Below the pieces are notes generated by a model. It was not told the DNA's origin. It was given only the letters and a program-made list of their open reading frames with translations, and did no database searches. 51,154 bases of DNA, taken from positions 1 to 51,154 of the forward strand of contig CALXHS010000058.1 of assembly GCA_944388165.1 (NCBI GenBank), written 5' to 3'. Positions 32,799 to 39,255 of the stretch are shown here, piece by piece. The position numbers were made by a program, and so were the translations under genes. Source of the DNA: an uncultured Gemmiger sp. GTDB lineage: Bacteria; Bacillota; Clostridia; Oscillospirales; Ruminococcaceae. Each line of letters begins with the position of its first letter. The first letter of the stretch is position 1.

Positions 32799-32840
32799 GG
32801 AACACCTGTCCGATTCGTATTTGAAAATGAAAGGTGTTCC
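32799..32840 (+). promoter_or_regulatory. Hairpin masking the Shine-Dalgarno site of the MFS exporter
   Basis: GGAACACCT (32799-32807) pairs perfectly with AGGTGTTCC (32832-32840). The 3' arm contains the AAAGGTG ribosome site of the start at 32846, so translation would need opening of this stem. Confidence 0.65.
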
Positions 32841-32845
32841 GTATC

Positions 32846-34066
32846 ATGAATCGTCATTCTCTGCGCCGTCAGCTGCGGTGCTCTTATCTTTATTCTTTTG
32901 TCCTGACCCTCAACATCACCGGCGCCGTCTGGGTGGCTTTGCTGGCCGCCCGGGGTTACAGTCTGTGGCAGATCGGCGCCGCCGAAGGCGTTTTCCATGT
33001 GGTCAGCCTGCTGGCCGAAGTGCCCAGCGGTATGGCTGCGGACCTGCTGGGGCGCCGCCGGGTGCTGGCGTTGTCCGGTGTGGCGGCGGCCTTGTCCGGC
33101 CTGCTCATGGCCTTTGAACAGAGCTTTCTGTGGGTCTGCGTGGCCATGGGGCTGTCCGCCCTGGCCTATAATCTGGTCTCCGGTACCCAGGAGGCCCTGG
33201 TTTACGACAGCCTGAAGGAAGCAGACCAGACTGATCGCTTCTTCCATGTGCAGACGGTGACCACCCAGGTGGAAACCGCCGGTACCGCTCTGGGCAAGCT
33301 GGCCGGGGCGCTTACCGGAGTGCTCAGTTTCACCGGGTTCTACCTGGTGGATACCGTCATCGGCCTGCTGCGCACTGCGGCAGCCATGGGCCTGCGGGAA
33401 CCCACTGTCACCCCTGAACAGGCCGCCCGGCAGGCGGCGCCCCTGCGCACGTTGCTGGCCGAACTGCCCGCCAGCCTGCGCACCCATGTGGCCGAGACGG
33501 TGGATTTCCTCCGCCGCAGTCCCCGGGTGGTGCGGTATATCTTTGCGGGGGCTCTCATTGACCTGCCCGCCTTCCTTACCCTGATGTACCTGCAGCAGCG
33601 CCTGACAGACATCGGTCTGCCCACGGCCTGGCTGGGGGCGGTGCTCATGCTTTGTGAGGTGGGCTACCCTCTGGGCTGCTGGCTGGGCGAACGGCTGCGG
33701 CCCCGCCGTCTGGGGGGCCTGTATGCCTTCTGTGTGGCGGGGTGCGGCCTGTGCACCCTGGCCATGGGCGCTGCGCCTCTGGCGGGGGCCATCGCCGGCG
33801 GGGCCGGGTTTGCCCTGTTTGGCACAGTCTGGTCCCTCCATGCTCGCAAACGGCTGAACGACTGGTTCCCCAGCGACCGCCGCGCTACTCTCATCAGTGT
33901 GGAGAGCATGGCGTACAGTCTGCTGATGATCCCCGCCTCGCCCCTCACCGGCTGGATCGGGGATGTGGCGGGCAGTGCCGGGGCGGGGCTGGTGGCCCTG
34001 GGACTGGTGCTGCTGAGCGCCGCCGCTGTGTCGGCGTTCCTGGTTCTGTGTCCCGCGCAGCACTGA
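32846..34066 (+). CDS. Major facilitator superfamily exporter
   Basis: A 406-residue protein with about twelve membrane segments. The segment AARGYSLWQIGAAEGVFHVV leads into LLAEVPSGMAADLLGRRRVL, the MFS loop 2-3 motif (GxxADxxGRR) typical of drug/H+ antiporters. The sixth-to-seventh loop is long and charged (LREPTVTPEQAARQAAPLRT). Loop 8-9 resembles a second half-motif (GERLRPRRLGG). Substrate unknown, but an attenuator with a leader peptide, an operator in the promoter and a masked ribosome site together suggest inducible export of an antibiotic or other inhibitor. Start at 32846 is set by AAAGGTG at 9 nt; a GTG four codons upstream would lie inside the masking stem. A PASTA protein gene follows 27 nt later. 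Confidence 0.85.
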   Translation: MNRHSLRRQLRCSYLYSFVLTLNITGAVWVALLAARGYSLWQIGAAEGVFHVVSLLAEVPSGMAADLLGRRRVLALSGVAAALSGLLMAFEQSFLWVCVAMGLSALAYNLVSGTQEALVYDSLKEADQTDRFFHVQTVTTQVETAGTALGKLAGALTGVLSFTGFYLVDTVIGLLRTAAAMGLREPTVTPEQAARQAAPLRTLLAELPASLRTHVAETVDFLRRSPRVVRYIFAGALIDLPAFLTLMYLQQRLTDIGLPTAWLGAVLMLCEVGYPLGCWLGERLRPRRLGGLYAFCVAGCGLCTLAMGAAPLAGAIAGGAGFALFGTVWSLHARKRLNDWFPSDRRATLISVESMAYSLLMIPASPLTGWIGDVAGSAGAGLVALGLVLLSAAAVSAFLVLCPAQH

Positions 34067-34093
34067 AACACAAAAAGAAAGGGGAGAGGTGCC

Positions 34094-34825
34094 GTGAACC
34101 GATTCGGGTTCCGCCTGCCGCGCCTGACGGTGCTGCGGGTGCTGGCCCTGCTGGCGCTGGTTTCGGTACTGGTTTCGGCAGTGTGGGTGTGGTACATCCT
34201 GGGGCAGAGCACCAACCCCCTGTTTTCCCGGCGGGCGGACGTGACCGTGCCGGAACTGGTGGGCCTGACCCGGGAACAGGCCGAAAGCAGCCTGGCGGAT
34301 GCGGGGCTGAACCTTGTGTGGGAAGAAGTCTACAATCCCGCTGTGGACCCCGGCCTGGTCTGTGCCCATCAGCCCGCCGCGGGCCGCACCGTCAAACAGG
34401 GGCAGACCCTCACCGTCAGCGTCAGCCTGGGCACCCAATGGCTCACCGTGCCCGATCTCACCGGACAGGACCGTGATTCGGCCCTGCAATCCCTGCGGGA
34501 TGCGGGATTTTCGGTGGCGGTAGAGTTTCTGCACGACAACACCATCGACCCTTACACCATCGTGCGTACCGAGCCGGCCGCCGGGGAACAGGTGGCGGCG
34601 GGGCAGATGGTCAAGGCGGTGGTGGCCCGGCCCATCCCCGACCCTAACCGTCAGGTGCCGGATCTGACCGGCCTTTCCCTGGCTGAAGCCCGCAGCCGCC
34701 TGCAGGAACGGGGGCTCACCGCTGTGGTGCGGCCTTCCGGTGCCGAGGGGACCGTGTATTCTCAGCAGCCCTATGCCGGGGCGCTGGTGCGGGTGTTTTC
34801 TCAGGTGTATCTGTATGTGAGATAA
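34094..34825 (+). CDS. Membrane-anchored protein with three PASTA domains
   Basis: A 243-residue protein with a GTG start after GGGGAGAG. One transmembrane helix (about residues 12-37, VLRVLALLALVSVLVSAVWV) is followed by three PASTA repeats of about 65 residues: VTVPELVGLTREQAESSLAD, LTVPDLTGQDRDSALQSLRD and RQVPDLTGLSLAEARSRLQE. PASTA repeats bind muropeptides or beta-lactams in PrkC kinases and penicillin-binding proteins. Here there is neither kinase nor transpeptidase domain, so the protein is a free-standing extracellular sensor or binder. It lies 27 nt after the MFS exporter and may be co-transcribed; its own terminator follows. Confidence 0.88.
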   Translation: MNRFGFRLPRLTVLRVLALLALVSVLVSAVWVWYILGQSTNPLFSRRADVTVPELVGLTREQAESSLADAGLNLVWEEVYNPAVDPGLVCAHQPAAGRTVKQGQTLTVSVSLGTQWLTVPDLTGQDRDSALQSLRDAGFSVAVEFLHDNTIDPYTIVRTEPAAGEQVAAGQMVKAVVARPIPDPNRQVPDLTGLSLAEARSRLQERGLTAVVRPSGAEGTVYSQQPYAGALVRVFSQVYLYVR

Positions 34826-34842
34826 TCCGAATAAGCAACAGT

Positions 34843-34874
34843 ACCGCTCTTTCTGTTTGGAAAGGGCGGTTTTT
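34843..34874 (+). terminator. Terminator of the MFS-PASTA operon
   Basis: ACCGCTCTTTC pairs with GAAAGGGCGGT (one wobble), followed by TTTT. Confidence 0.82.
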
Positions 34875-34885
34875 GACCGTATTGC

Positions 34886-34914
34886 TTGAAAAAAGCGCCT
34901 TTTTTCTTTATACT
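34886..34914 (+). promoter_or_regulatory. Promoter for the SARP-like regulator
   Basis: TTGAAA, 17 nt, TATACT; 58 nt before the start. Confidence 0.72.
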
Positions 34915-34971
34915 GAAAGCACCCCCGCAGGTCTTTTCGGCCAGGGGGATAGAAAGAGGAGAGTGCCGCCC

Positions 34972-36192
34972 ATGACACAGCCCAAAATCCGCATCACCAT
35001 GCTTGGCAAATTCGAGATCGCCGTTGACGGCCGCCCGGCCCTGGCCGGTATGGCCCAGTCCCGCAAGATCCAGCTGCTGGTGCAGTATCTTCTGCTGCAG
35101 TATGGCCGCCCGGCCACCCATGCCGAACTGACCGCTGCGCTGTGGGGCAATGCGGGCGATGCCGATATGTCCCTGCGGGCGGTGATGCACCGTTTCCGCA
35201 CCATGGCTGCCAAGGAAGACCCTGCCCTGGAATCCTGCATCCTCACCGAGCGGGGAGCCTATGTGTGGAATACCGAGCTGGACTGTGAGGTGGACGTGTT
35301 TACCATCCGCCGTCTGGCAGAACAGGCAAGTGCTGAAAAGGACCCGGCAGTGCGGGCGGACCTGTACCGCCGCATCATCGGGCAGTACAGAGGCCGCCTT
35401 TTGCCCGATTCCGCCGGGGAACCCTGGGTGGAACGCCAGCGGGTGTGGCTGCACAATCTGTATAAGGACAGTCTGTTTGCCCTGATTGAACTGTGCAAGG
35501 GAAGCGGCGACCGGGAAGAGGTGGTGGAGCTGAGCCGCCGTGGCCTGTGCGCCGACCCCTATGATGAACGCCTGTATGTGGAGCAGATCCTGGCCCTGGA
35601 AGAACTGGGCCGCCAGGAGGAAGCGGAGGCAGTGACCCGCCGGGCCGCCGAGACCGGCTGCCTCCACGGGGACAGCCGGAACCGCAACCTCAACGGCAGC
35701 TATAAGCGCATGCAGCAGAGCGAACTGGCCATGGAAGCCGATCTGGAACATATCCTGAAAGATGTGAGCGAAACCGACGGGGATGGCTGCTATCTCTGCG
35801 GTTACGAGACCTTCCGCAGCATCTGCCGGGTGCAGATGCGCATGCGTGCCCGGTACGACTTCTCCCTGTTCCTGGTCACGGTGAGTATCGTGCCGCCGGT
35901 GGCCCGTCCCGGGGCAGGGCGTAACGCCGCCGTCATGCGGGTACTGGAAAACGTCCTTGGCCGTACCCTGCGCAGCAGCGATGTGGCCGCCCGTTACAGC
36001 GACACCCGTTTTGTGCTGCTGCTGGGGGGCCTGGCTTCGGACGGCAGCAGCCCCATGGAGCGTGTGCGGGCAGAGTTCTACCGCCGCCCGGAACACGACG
36101 GCTATCTGCTGACCTACCGACTGCACACCCCGGAAAATGCCCCCTTTTTGCGGGTAAATCAGCGTTCCAAGGGTACCGAGAACAAGAAATGA
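34972..36192 (+). CDS. SARP-like transcriptional regulator (winged helix plus BTAD) with degenerate GGDEF-like C-terminus
   Basis: A 406-residue protein. Residues 1-95 form an OmpR-type winged helix (ITMLGKFEIAVDGRPALAGM, then HAELTAALWGNAGDADMSLR). The BTAD/TPR region covers about 100-235, with EVDVFTIRRLAEQAS, then GRLLPDSAGEPWVERQR and LCADPYDERLYVEQILAL. The last 140 residues look like a GGDEF domain: ENVLGRTLRSSDVAARYSDT then RFVLLLGG, but the active GGDEF loop reads SDTRF, so catalysis is excluded. It may bind a nucleotide or a partner, or mark a new ligand domain. The start at 34972 follows GAGGAGAG. No clear target; the tRNA-Arg gene is next. Confidence 0.82.
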   Translation: MTQPKIRITMLGKFEIAVDGRPALAGMAQSRKIQLLVQYLLLQYGRPATHAELTAALWGNAGDADMSLRAVMHRFRTMAAKEDPALESCILTERGAYVWNTELDCEVDVFTIRRLAEQASAEKDPAVRADLYRRIIGQYRGRLLPDSAGEPWVERQRVWLHNLYKDSLFALIELCKGSGDREEVVELSRRGLCADPYDERLYVEQILALEELGRQEEAEAVTRRAAETGCLHGDSRNRNLNGSYKRMQQSELAMEADLEHILKDVSETDGDGCYLCGYETFRSICRVQMRMRARYDFSLFLVTVSIVPPVARPGAGRNAAVMRVLENVLGRTLRSSDVAARYSDTRFVLLLGGLASDGSSPMERVRAEFYRRPEHDGYLLTYRLHTPENAPFLRVNQRSKGTENKK

Positions 36193-36234
36193 GCGATTTC
36201 GAAATTTAACGACAAAAAATATCCGAAAAAATTC

Positions 36235-36263
36235 TTGACATATGCCTGGGCGTCTGGTAATAT
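36235..36263 (+). promoter_or_regulatory. Promoter for tRNA-Arg
   Basis: Perfect TTGACA, 17 nt, TAATAT, ending 13 nt before the tRNA. Confidence 0.82.
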
Positions 36264-36276
36264 AATACTCGCACTT

Positions 36277-36353
36277 GCGCCGGTAGCTCAGCTGGATAGA
36301 GTGTCTGACTACGAATCAGAAGGTCGGGAGTTCGAGTCTCTTCCGGCGCACCA
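36277..36353 (+). tRNA. tRNA-Arg (anticodon ACG)
   Basis: A 77-nt tRNA with acceptor arms GCGCCGG and CCGGCGC, the discriminator A and an encoded CCA. The anticodon stem is TCTGA/TCAGA and the loop CTACGAA puts ACG at 36311-36313; the D-loop (AGCTCAGCTGGATAGAG) and T-loop (GTTCGAGTC) are normal. ACG is the A-to-I edited Arg anticodon reading CGN codons. No other tRNA lies nearby, so this is a single-gene transcript with two terminators behind it. Confidence 0.96.
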
Positions 36354-36357
36354 GCAA

Positions 36358-36402
36358 CAAAGAACCGAATCTGCTTTGAACAGATTCGGTTCTTTGTCTT
36401 TT
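36358..36402 (+). terminator. Terminator 1 after tRNA-Arg
   Basis: CAAAGAACCGAATCTG pairs perfectly with CAGATTCGGTTCTTTG around a 7-nt loop, followed by TCTTTT. Confidence 0.92.
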
Positions 36403-36408
36403 ACCAGG

Positions 36409-36453
36409 CAAAGCCCGGAACCTTCCCCCGGCGGGGGAGCGTTCCGGGCTTTG
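36409..36453. terminator. Terminator 2 after tRNA-Arg
   Basis: CAAAGCCCGGAAC pairs with GTTCCGGGCTTTG around an inner CCCCCGGCGGGGG hairpin. The T-run is short, so it may mainly act as a backup or protect the RNA end. Confidence 0.7.
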
Positions 36454-36725
36454 TGTTTACCTGGGAGAATTTTTACAACACCTTGAAACTATGGGGCACT
36501 GATACGGTGGGAACGGCAGTCGGGCAAGCAGACGCCGGTTTCTTCCGGGAAAACTGGCCGATCTACCAGACGGACATGAAGGCGGAGGACTGGGACAACT
36601 TCTCCCGGCAGGCACGGTTTGTCACCATCCGCTGCGTCAGTGAAGAGGATGGCCCCTATGTGCAGTGCAATGCCTACAACCTGGCCGTATATGAAGAATT
36701 GAAAGCACAGCTGGGCGCGGCGTAA
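36453..36725 (+). CDS. Small hypothetical protein or gene remnant
   Basis: An open frame of up to 90 residues (FTWENFYNTLKLWGTDTV at the start, then YQTDMKAEDWDNFSRQARFV and CNAYNLAVYEELKAQLGAA). The amino-acid mix looks protein-like. But the only early start is a GTG embedded in the second tRNA terminator with no ribosome site; a TTG at 36483 with GGGAG 14 nt upstream is the other option. It may be a degraded gene that lost its 5' end, or a short protein with an unusual start. A terminator follows. Confidence 0.42.
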   Translation: MFTWENFYNTLKLWGTDTVGTAVGQADAGFFRENWPIYQTDMKAEDWDNFSRQARFVTIRCVSEEDGPYVQCNAYNLAVYEELKAQLGAA

Positions 36726-36745
36726 TCGCCCCCGGCTGATACAGA

Positions 36746-36780
36746 CCCCCGCCGGACCCAAGCCCGGGCGGGGCTTTTTC
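36746..36780 (+). terminator. Terminator after the small frame
   Basis: CCCCGCCGG pairs with CCGGGCGGGG (imperfect), followed by CTTTTTC. Confidence 0.78.
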
Positions 36781-36800
36781 TGCCTGCGTCCCCGGCGGCA

Positions 36801-36829
36801 TTGCACCCGCCCGCCCGGTGTGTTACACT
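36801..36829 (+). promoter_or_regulatory. Promoter for the small membrane protein
   Basis: TTGCAC, 17 nt, TACACT, followed by a 65-nt leader. Confidence 0.7.
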
Positions 36830-36894
36830 GAAAGCAGGAAAAGCCCCTGCCTGGGGCAATACAGGCGCGGAACACCGCGCAGGAGGTCAATGCC

Positions 36895-37146
36895 ATGAAA
36901 CTGTTCACCTATGCGGACCGGTATCTGAAGCAAAGCAGCTGGAAGGATCTGGCGCTGGTCAAGTTCTGTCTGTGCGCCGTGGGGGTGCTCATCGGTCTGG
37001 CGGTGCCCCGCAGCCGCCGCCGGCAGTTTGCCTTCGGGGCGCTGGTGGTCTTTGCCACCACCTATATCCCTCTGATGTACAAGTTTGCCCATGTGGTGGT
37101 GCAGGCCCGGCGGGAAGAGGAACTGGCGGACCAGGCAGAAGCATAA
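36895..37146 (+). CDS. Small two-helix membrane protein
   Basis: An 83-residue protein with the pattern FTYADRYLKQSSWKDLALVK, then helix 1 (FCLCAVGVLIGLAVP) and helix 2 (FAFGALVVFATTYIPLMYKF), and a charged tail (QARREEELADQ). It is a widespread clostridial small protein sometimes labelled a phosphate-transporter permease; that label is not supported by its size, so the function is unknown. GGAGG lies 8 nt before the start; it has its own promoter and terminator and so is a single-gene unit. Confidence 0.78.
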   Translation: MKLFTYADRYLKQSSWKDLALVKFCLCAVGVLIGLAVPRSRRRQFAFGALVVFATTYIPLMYKFAHVVVQARREEELADQAEA

Positions 37147-37176
37147 CTGCATCCACCTCCTATTATTATAAGGAAG

Positions 37177-37224
37177 GCCGCGGCAGGGAAGAGGCAAAAG
37201 CCCCGACTCAGCCGCGGCTTTTTT
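37177..37224 (+). terminator. Terminator after the small membrane protein
   Basis: GCCGCGGC (37177-37184) pairs with GCCGCGGC (37211-37218), followed by six T residues; the loop is long (26 nt). Confidence 0.78.
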
Positions 37225-37265
37225 GTCTGCCTGCAGGATATGATGCAGCGGAATGATGATCTTGT

Positions 37266-37282
37266 TTTTGCATATTGCAAAA
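37266..37282. promoter_or_regulatory. 17-bp palindrome upstream of the hydrogenase promoter
   Basis: TTTTGCA, TAT, TGCAAAA. It ends 25 bp ahead of the -35, a usual activator position. Confidence 0.55.
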
Positions 37283-37307
37283 TAATTGTAAACTTGTTAA
37301 AAAATTA

Positions 37308-37336
37308 TTGAACTTTCTGCACAAATCCTCTATACT
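37308..37336 (+). promoter_or_regulatory. Promoter for the flavoprotein-hydrogenase operon
   Basis: TTGAAC, 17 nt, TATACT. A TTGTTAA half-site at about 37294 overlaps the -35 region and matches one half of the Rex consensus; the other half (TTATTGA) matches poorly. Confidence 0.78.
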
Positions 37337-37419
37337 GAAAACAATGTGACGGCGGCTATGGCTGTGCCGCCCCGACCCATGGACCGGGAAAAACCGGTCC
37401 CCAACGGAGGATACTATCT

Positions 37420-39255
37420 ATGCGAAGACTGTCCATCGAGACCCCGGACCGCGCCCAGCAGGTCGTGCAGGACCTCTGCCGCGATATGGGGCACCGTGTG
37501 GCCGCCAACCCGCCGGGACTCTGCCCGGTGGACCTGGCGCTGAACTTTCTGCGCCTGTGCCACGCCCAGACCTGCGGCAAATGCGTGCCCTGCCGCATTG
37601 GCCTGTCCCAGCTGGAAACCCTTATTGAGAGCGTGCTGGACCAGACCGCCCCAGAAGGCACCATCGACCTCATCGAATCCACGGCGGCTGCCATTGCGGA
37701 TTCCGCCGACTGCGCCATCGGTTACGAAGCCGCCGCCATGGTGCTGGAAGGGGTGCGGGGCTTCCGGGAAGATTATGAGCTCCACGCCAAGGAAGGCCGG
37801 TGCATCTGCTCTCTCAAGCAGCCGGTGCCCTGCGTGACCGTCTGCCCCGCCCATGTGGATATCCCCGGCTATATCGCCCTGGTGCGGGAAGGCTGCTTCC
37901 AGGACGCGGTGGACCTTATCCGCAAGGACAATCCCTTCCCGTATTCCTGCGCCTATGTGTGTGAACATCCCTGCGAAAAGCAGTGCCGCCGCCGTCTGGT
38001 GGACGACGCCATCAACATCTGTGGCATCAAGCGGTATGCGGTGGACCATTGCGGGGACGAAGCGCCCCCCGCTCCCGCCGAAGCCACCGGTAAGCGCATT
38101 GCGGTGGTGGGCGGCGGTCCCAGCGGTCTGACGGCTGCCTATTACCTGCAGCTCATGGGCCACAGCGTCACCGTGTTCGAACAGCGGGAACGCTTGGGCG
38201 GCATGCTGCGCTATGGCATCCCCGACTACCGCCTGCCCCCGGAGGTGCTGCAGAAGGACATCGACTACATCCTCAAGACCGGCGTGGAAGTCCGCACCGG
38301 GGTCTGCATCGGCACCGACATCCAGGTGGAACAGCTACGCCGGGACTACGACGCTCTGTATGTGGCCATCGGCGCCCATGCGGACAAGAAACTGGGACTG
38401 CCCGGGGAGGACAGCGAGAACGTCCTCTCGGCGGTGGAATTCCTGCGGGACTGCGGCGAAGGCCGTCCCCTGGACTTCACCGGAAAGCGGGTGGTGGTCA
38501 TCGGCGGCGGCAACGTGAGCATGGACGCCACCCGCACCGCCATCCGTCTGGGGGCGGAGAGCGTGACCTGTGTCTACCGCCGCCGCATCGACGATATGAC
38601 CGCCCTGCCGGAGGAGATCGAGGACGCCCAGGCGGAAGGCTGCCAGATCCTGCCTTTGCAGGCGCCCCACCGCATCGAAGCCGACGAGAACGGCAAGGTG
38701 GCGGCTCTGTGGACCAAGCCCCAGATCATCGGTTCCTATGGCCGGGACGGCCGCCCCGGACCCCGGGACGCCGCCGAGCGGGAATTCCGTATCCCCTGTG
38801 ACTACCTCATCATCGCCATCGTCCAGCGCATCGAATCCGACAATTTTGAAAAGGGCGGCATCGGCACCAGCCGGGGCGCCCTCAAGGCCGACCTGTCCGG
38901 TTATGTGCCCGGCACCCCCAACGTCTTTGCCGGCGGCGACGCCGTCACCGGTCCCGCCACCGTCATCCGGGCGGTGGCAGCGGGCAAGGTGGGCGCCGCC
39001 AACATCGACAGCTTCCTGGGCTATTCCCACACCATCCGCTGCGATGTGCAGATCCCCCCGGCCCGTCTGTCCAACACGCCCCCCTGCGGGCGCATCCAGC
39101 TCAAAGCCCGCAACCCGCTGGAAGCCCGGGGCGACTTCGCCCTGGCCACCTGCGGCATGACCGAGGAGGAAGCCATGCAGGAAGCCGGACGCTGCCTGCG
39201 CTGTGACCACTTCGGTTACGGCATCTTCAAGGGAGGGAGGACCAGCCAATGGTAA
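37420..39255 (+). CDS. NuoF-type [4Fe-4S] plus GltD/NfnB-like flavoprotein, probable partner of the [FeFe] hydrogenase
   Basis: A 611-residue fusion. Residues about 45-125 match the Fe-S domain at the end of NuoF/HydB: HAQTCGKCVPCRIGLSQLET with Cys52, 55 and 58, then a fourth Cys in DSADCAIGYEA. Residues 130-210 form the Cys-rich [4Fe-4S] pair of GltD/NfnB (CVTVCPAHVDIPGYI, CAYVCEHPCEKQC). The rest is a two-nucleotide oxidoreductase: FAD-binding VVGGGPSGLTAAYYLQLMGH and NAD(P)-binding VVIGGGNVSMDATRTAIRLG, ending FAGGDAVTGPATVIRA. It lacks the FMN domain of HydB. It overlaps the hydrogenase start by 7 nt, so it is likely its electron-input subunit, moving electrons between NAD(P)H and the hydrogenase, perhaps with ferredoxin. 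Confidence 0.88.
   Translation: MRRLSIETPDRAQQVVQDLCRDMGHRVAANPPGLCPVDLALNFLRLCHAQTCGKCVPCRIGLSQLETLIESVLDQTAPEGTIDLIESTAAAIADSADCAIGYEAAAMVLEGVRGFREDYELHAKEGRCICSLKQPVPCVTVCPAHVDIPGYIALVREGCFQDAVDLIRKDNPFPYSCAYVCEHPCEKQCRRRLVDDAINICGIKRYAVDHCGDEAPPAPAEATGKRIAVVGGGPSGLTAAYYLQLMGHSVTVFEQRERLGGMLRYGIPDYRLPPEVLQKDIDYILKTGVEVRTGVCIGTDIQVEQLRRDYDALYVAIGAHADKKLGLPGEDSENVLSAVEFLRDCGEGRPLDFTGKRVVVIGGGNVSMDATRTAIRLGAESVTCVYRRRIDDMTALPEEIEDAQAEGCQILPLQAPHRIEADENGKVAALWTKPQIIGSYGRDGRPGPRDAAEREFRIPCDYLIIAIVQRIESDNFEKGGIGTSRGALKADLSGYVPGTPNVFAGGDAVTGPATVIRAVAAGKVGAANIDSFLGYSHTIRCDVQIPPARLSNTPPCGRIQLKARNPLEARGDFALATCGMTEEEAMQEAGRCLRCDHFGYGIFKGGRTSQW

Noticed and set aside
32758..33117. Alternative plus-strand frame at the start of the MFS gene
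   Set aside because: It overlaps the exporter in another frame, and an internal ATG at 32827 would use a site inside the masking hairpin. No protein-like features.
36277..36353. Possible phage or integrative element attachment at tRNA-Arg
   Set aside because: No integrase and no repeated 3' tRNA end were seen in the window; both tRNA ends look normal.
36895..37146. Phosphate ABC transporter permease label for the 83-residue protein
   Set aside because: Too small and with only two helices; no other phosphate transport genes are nearby.
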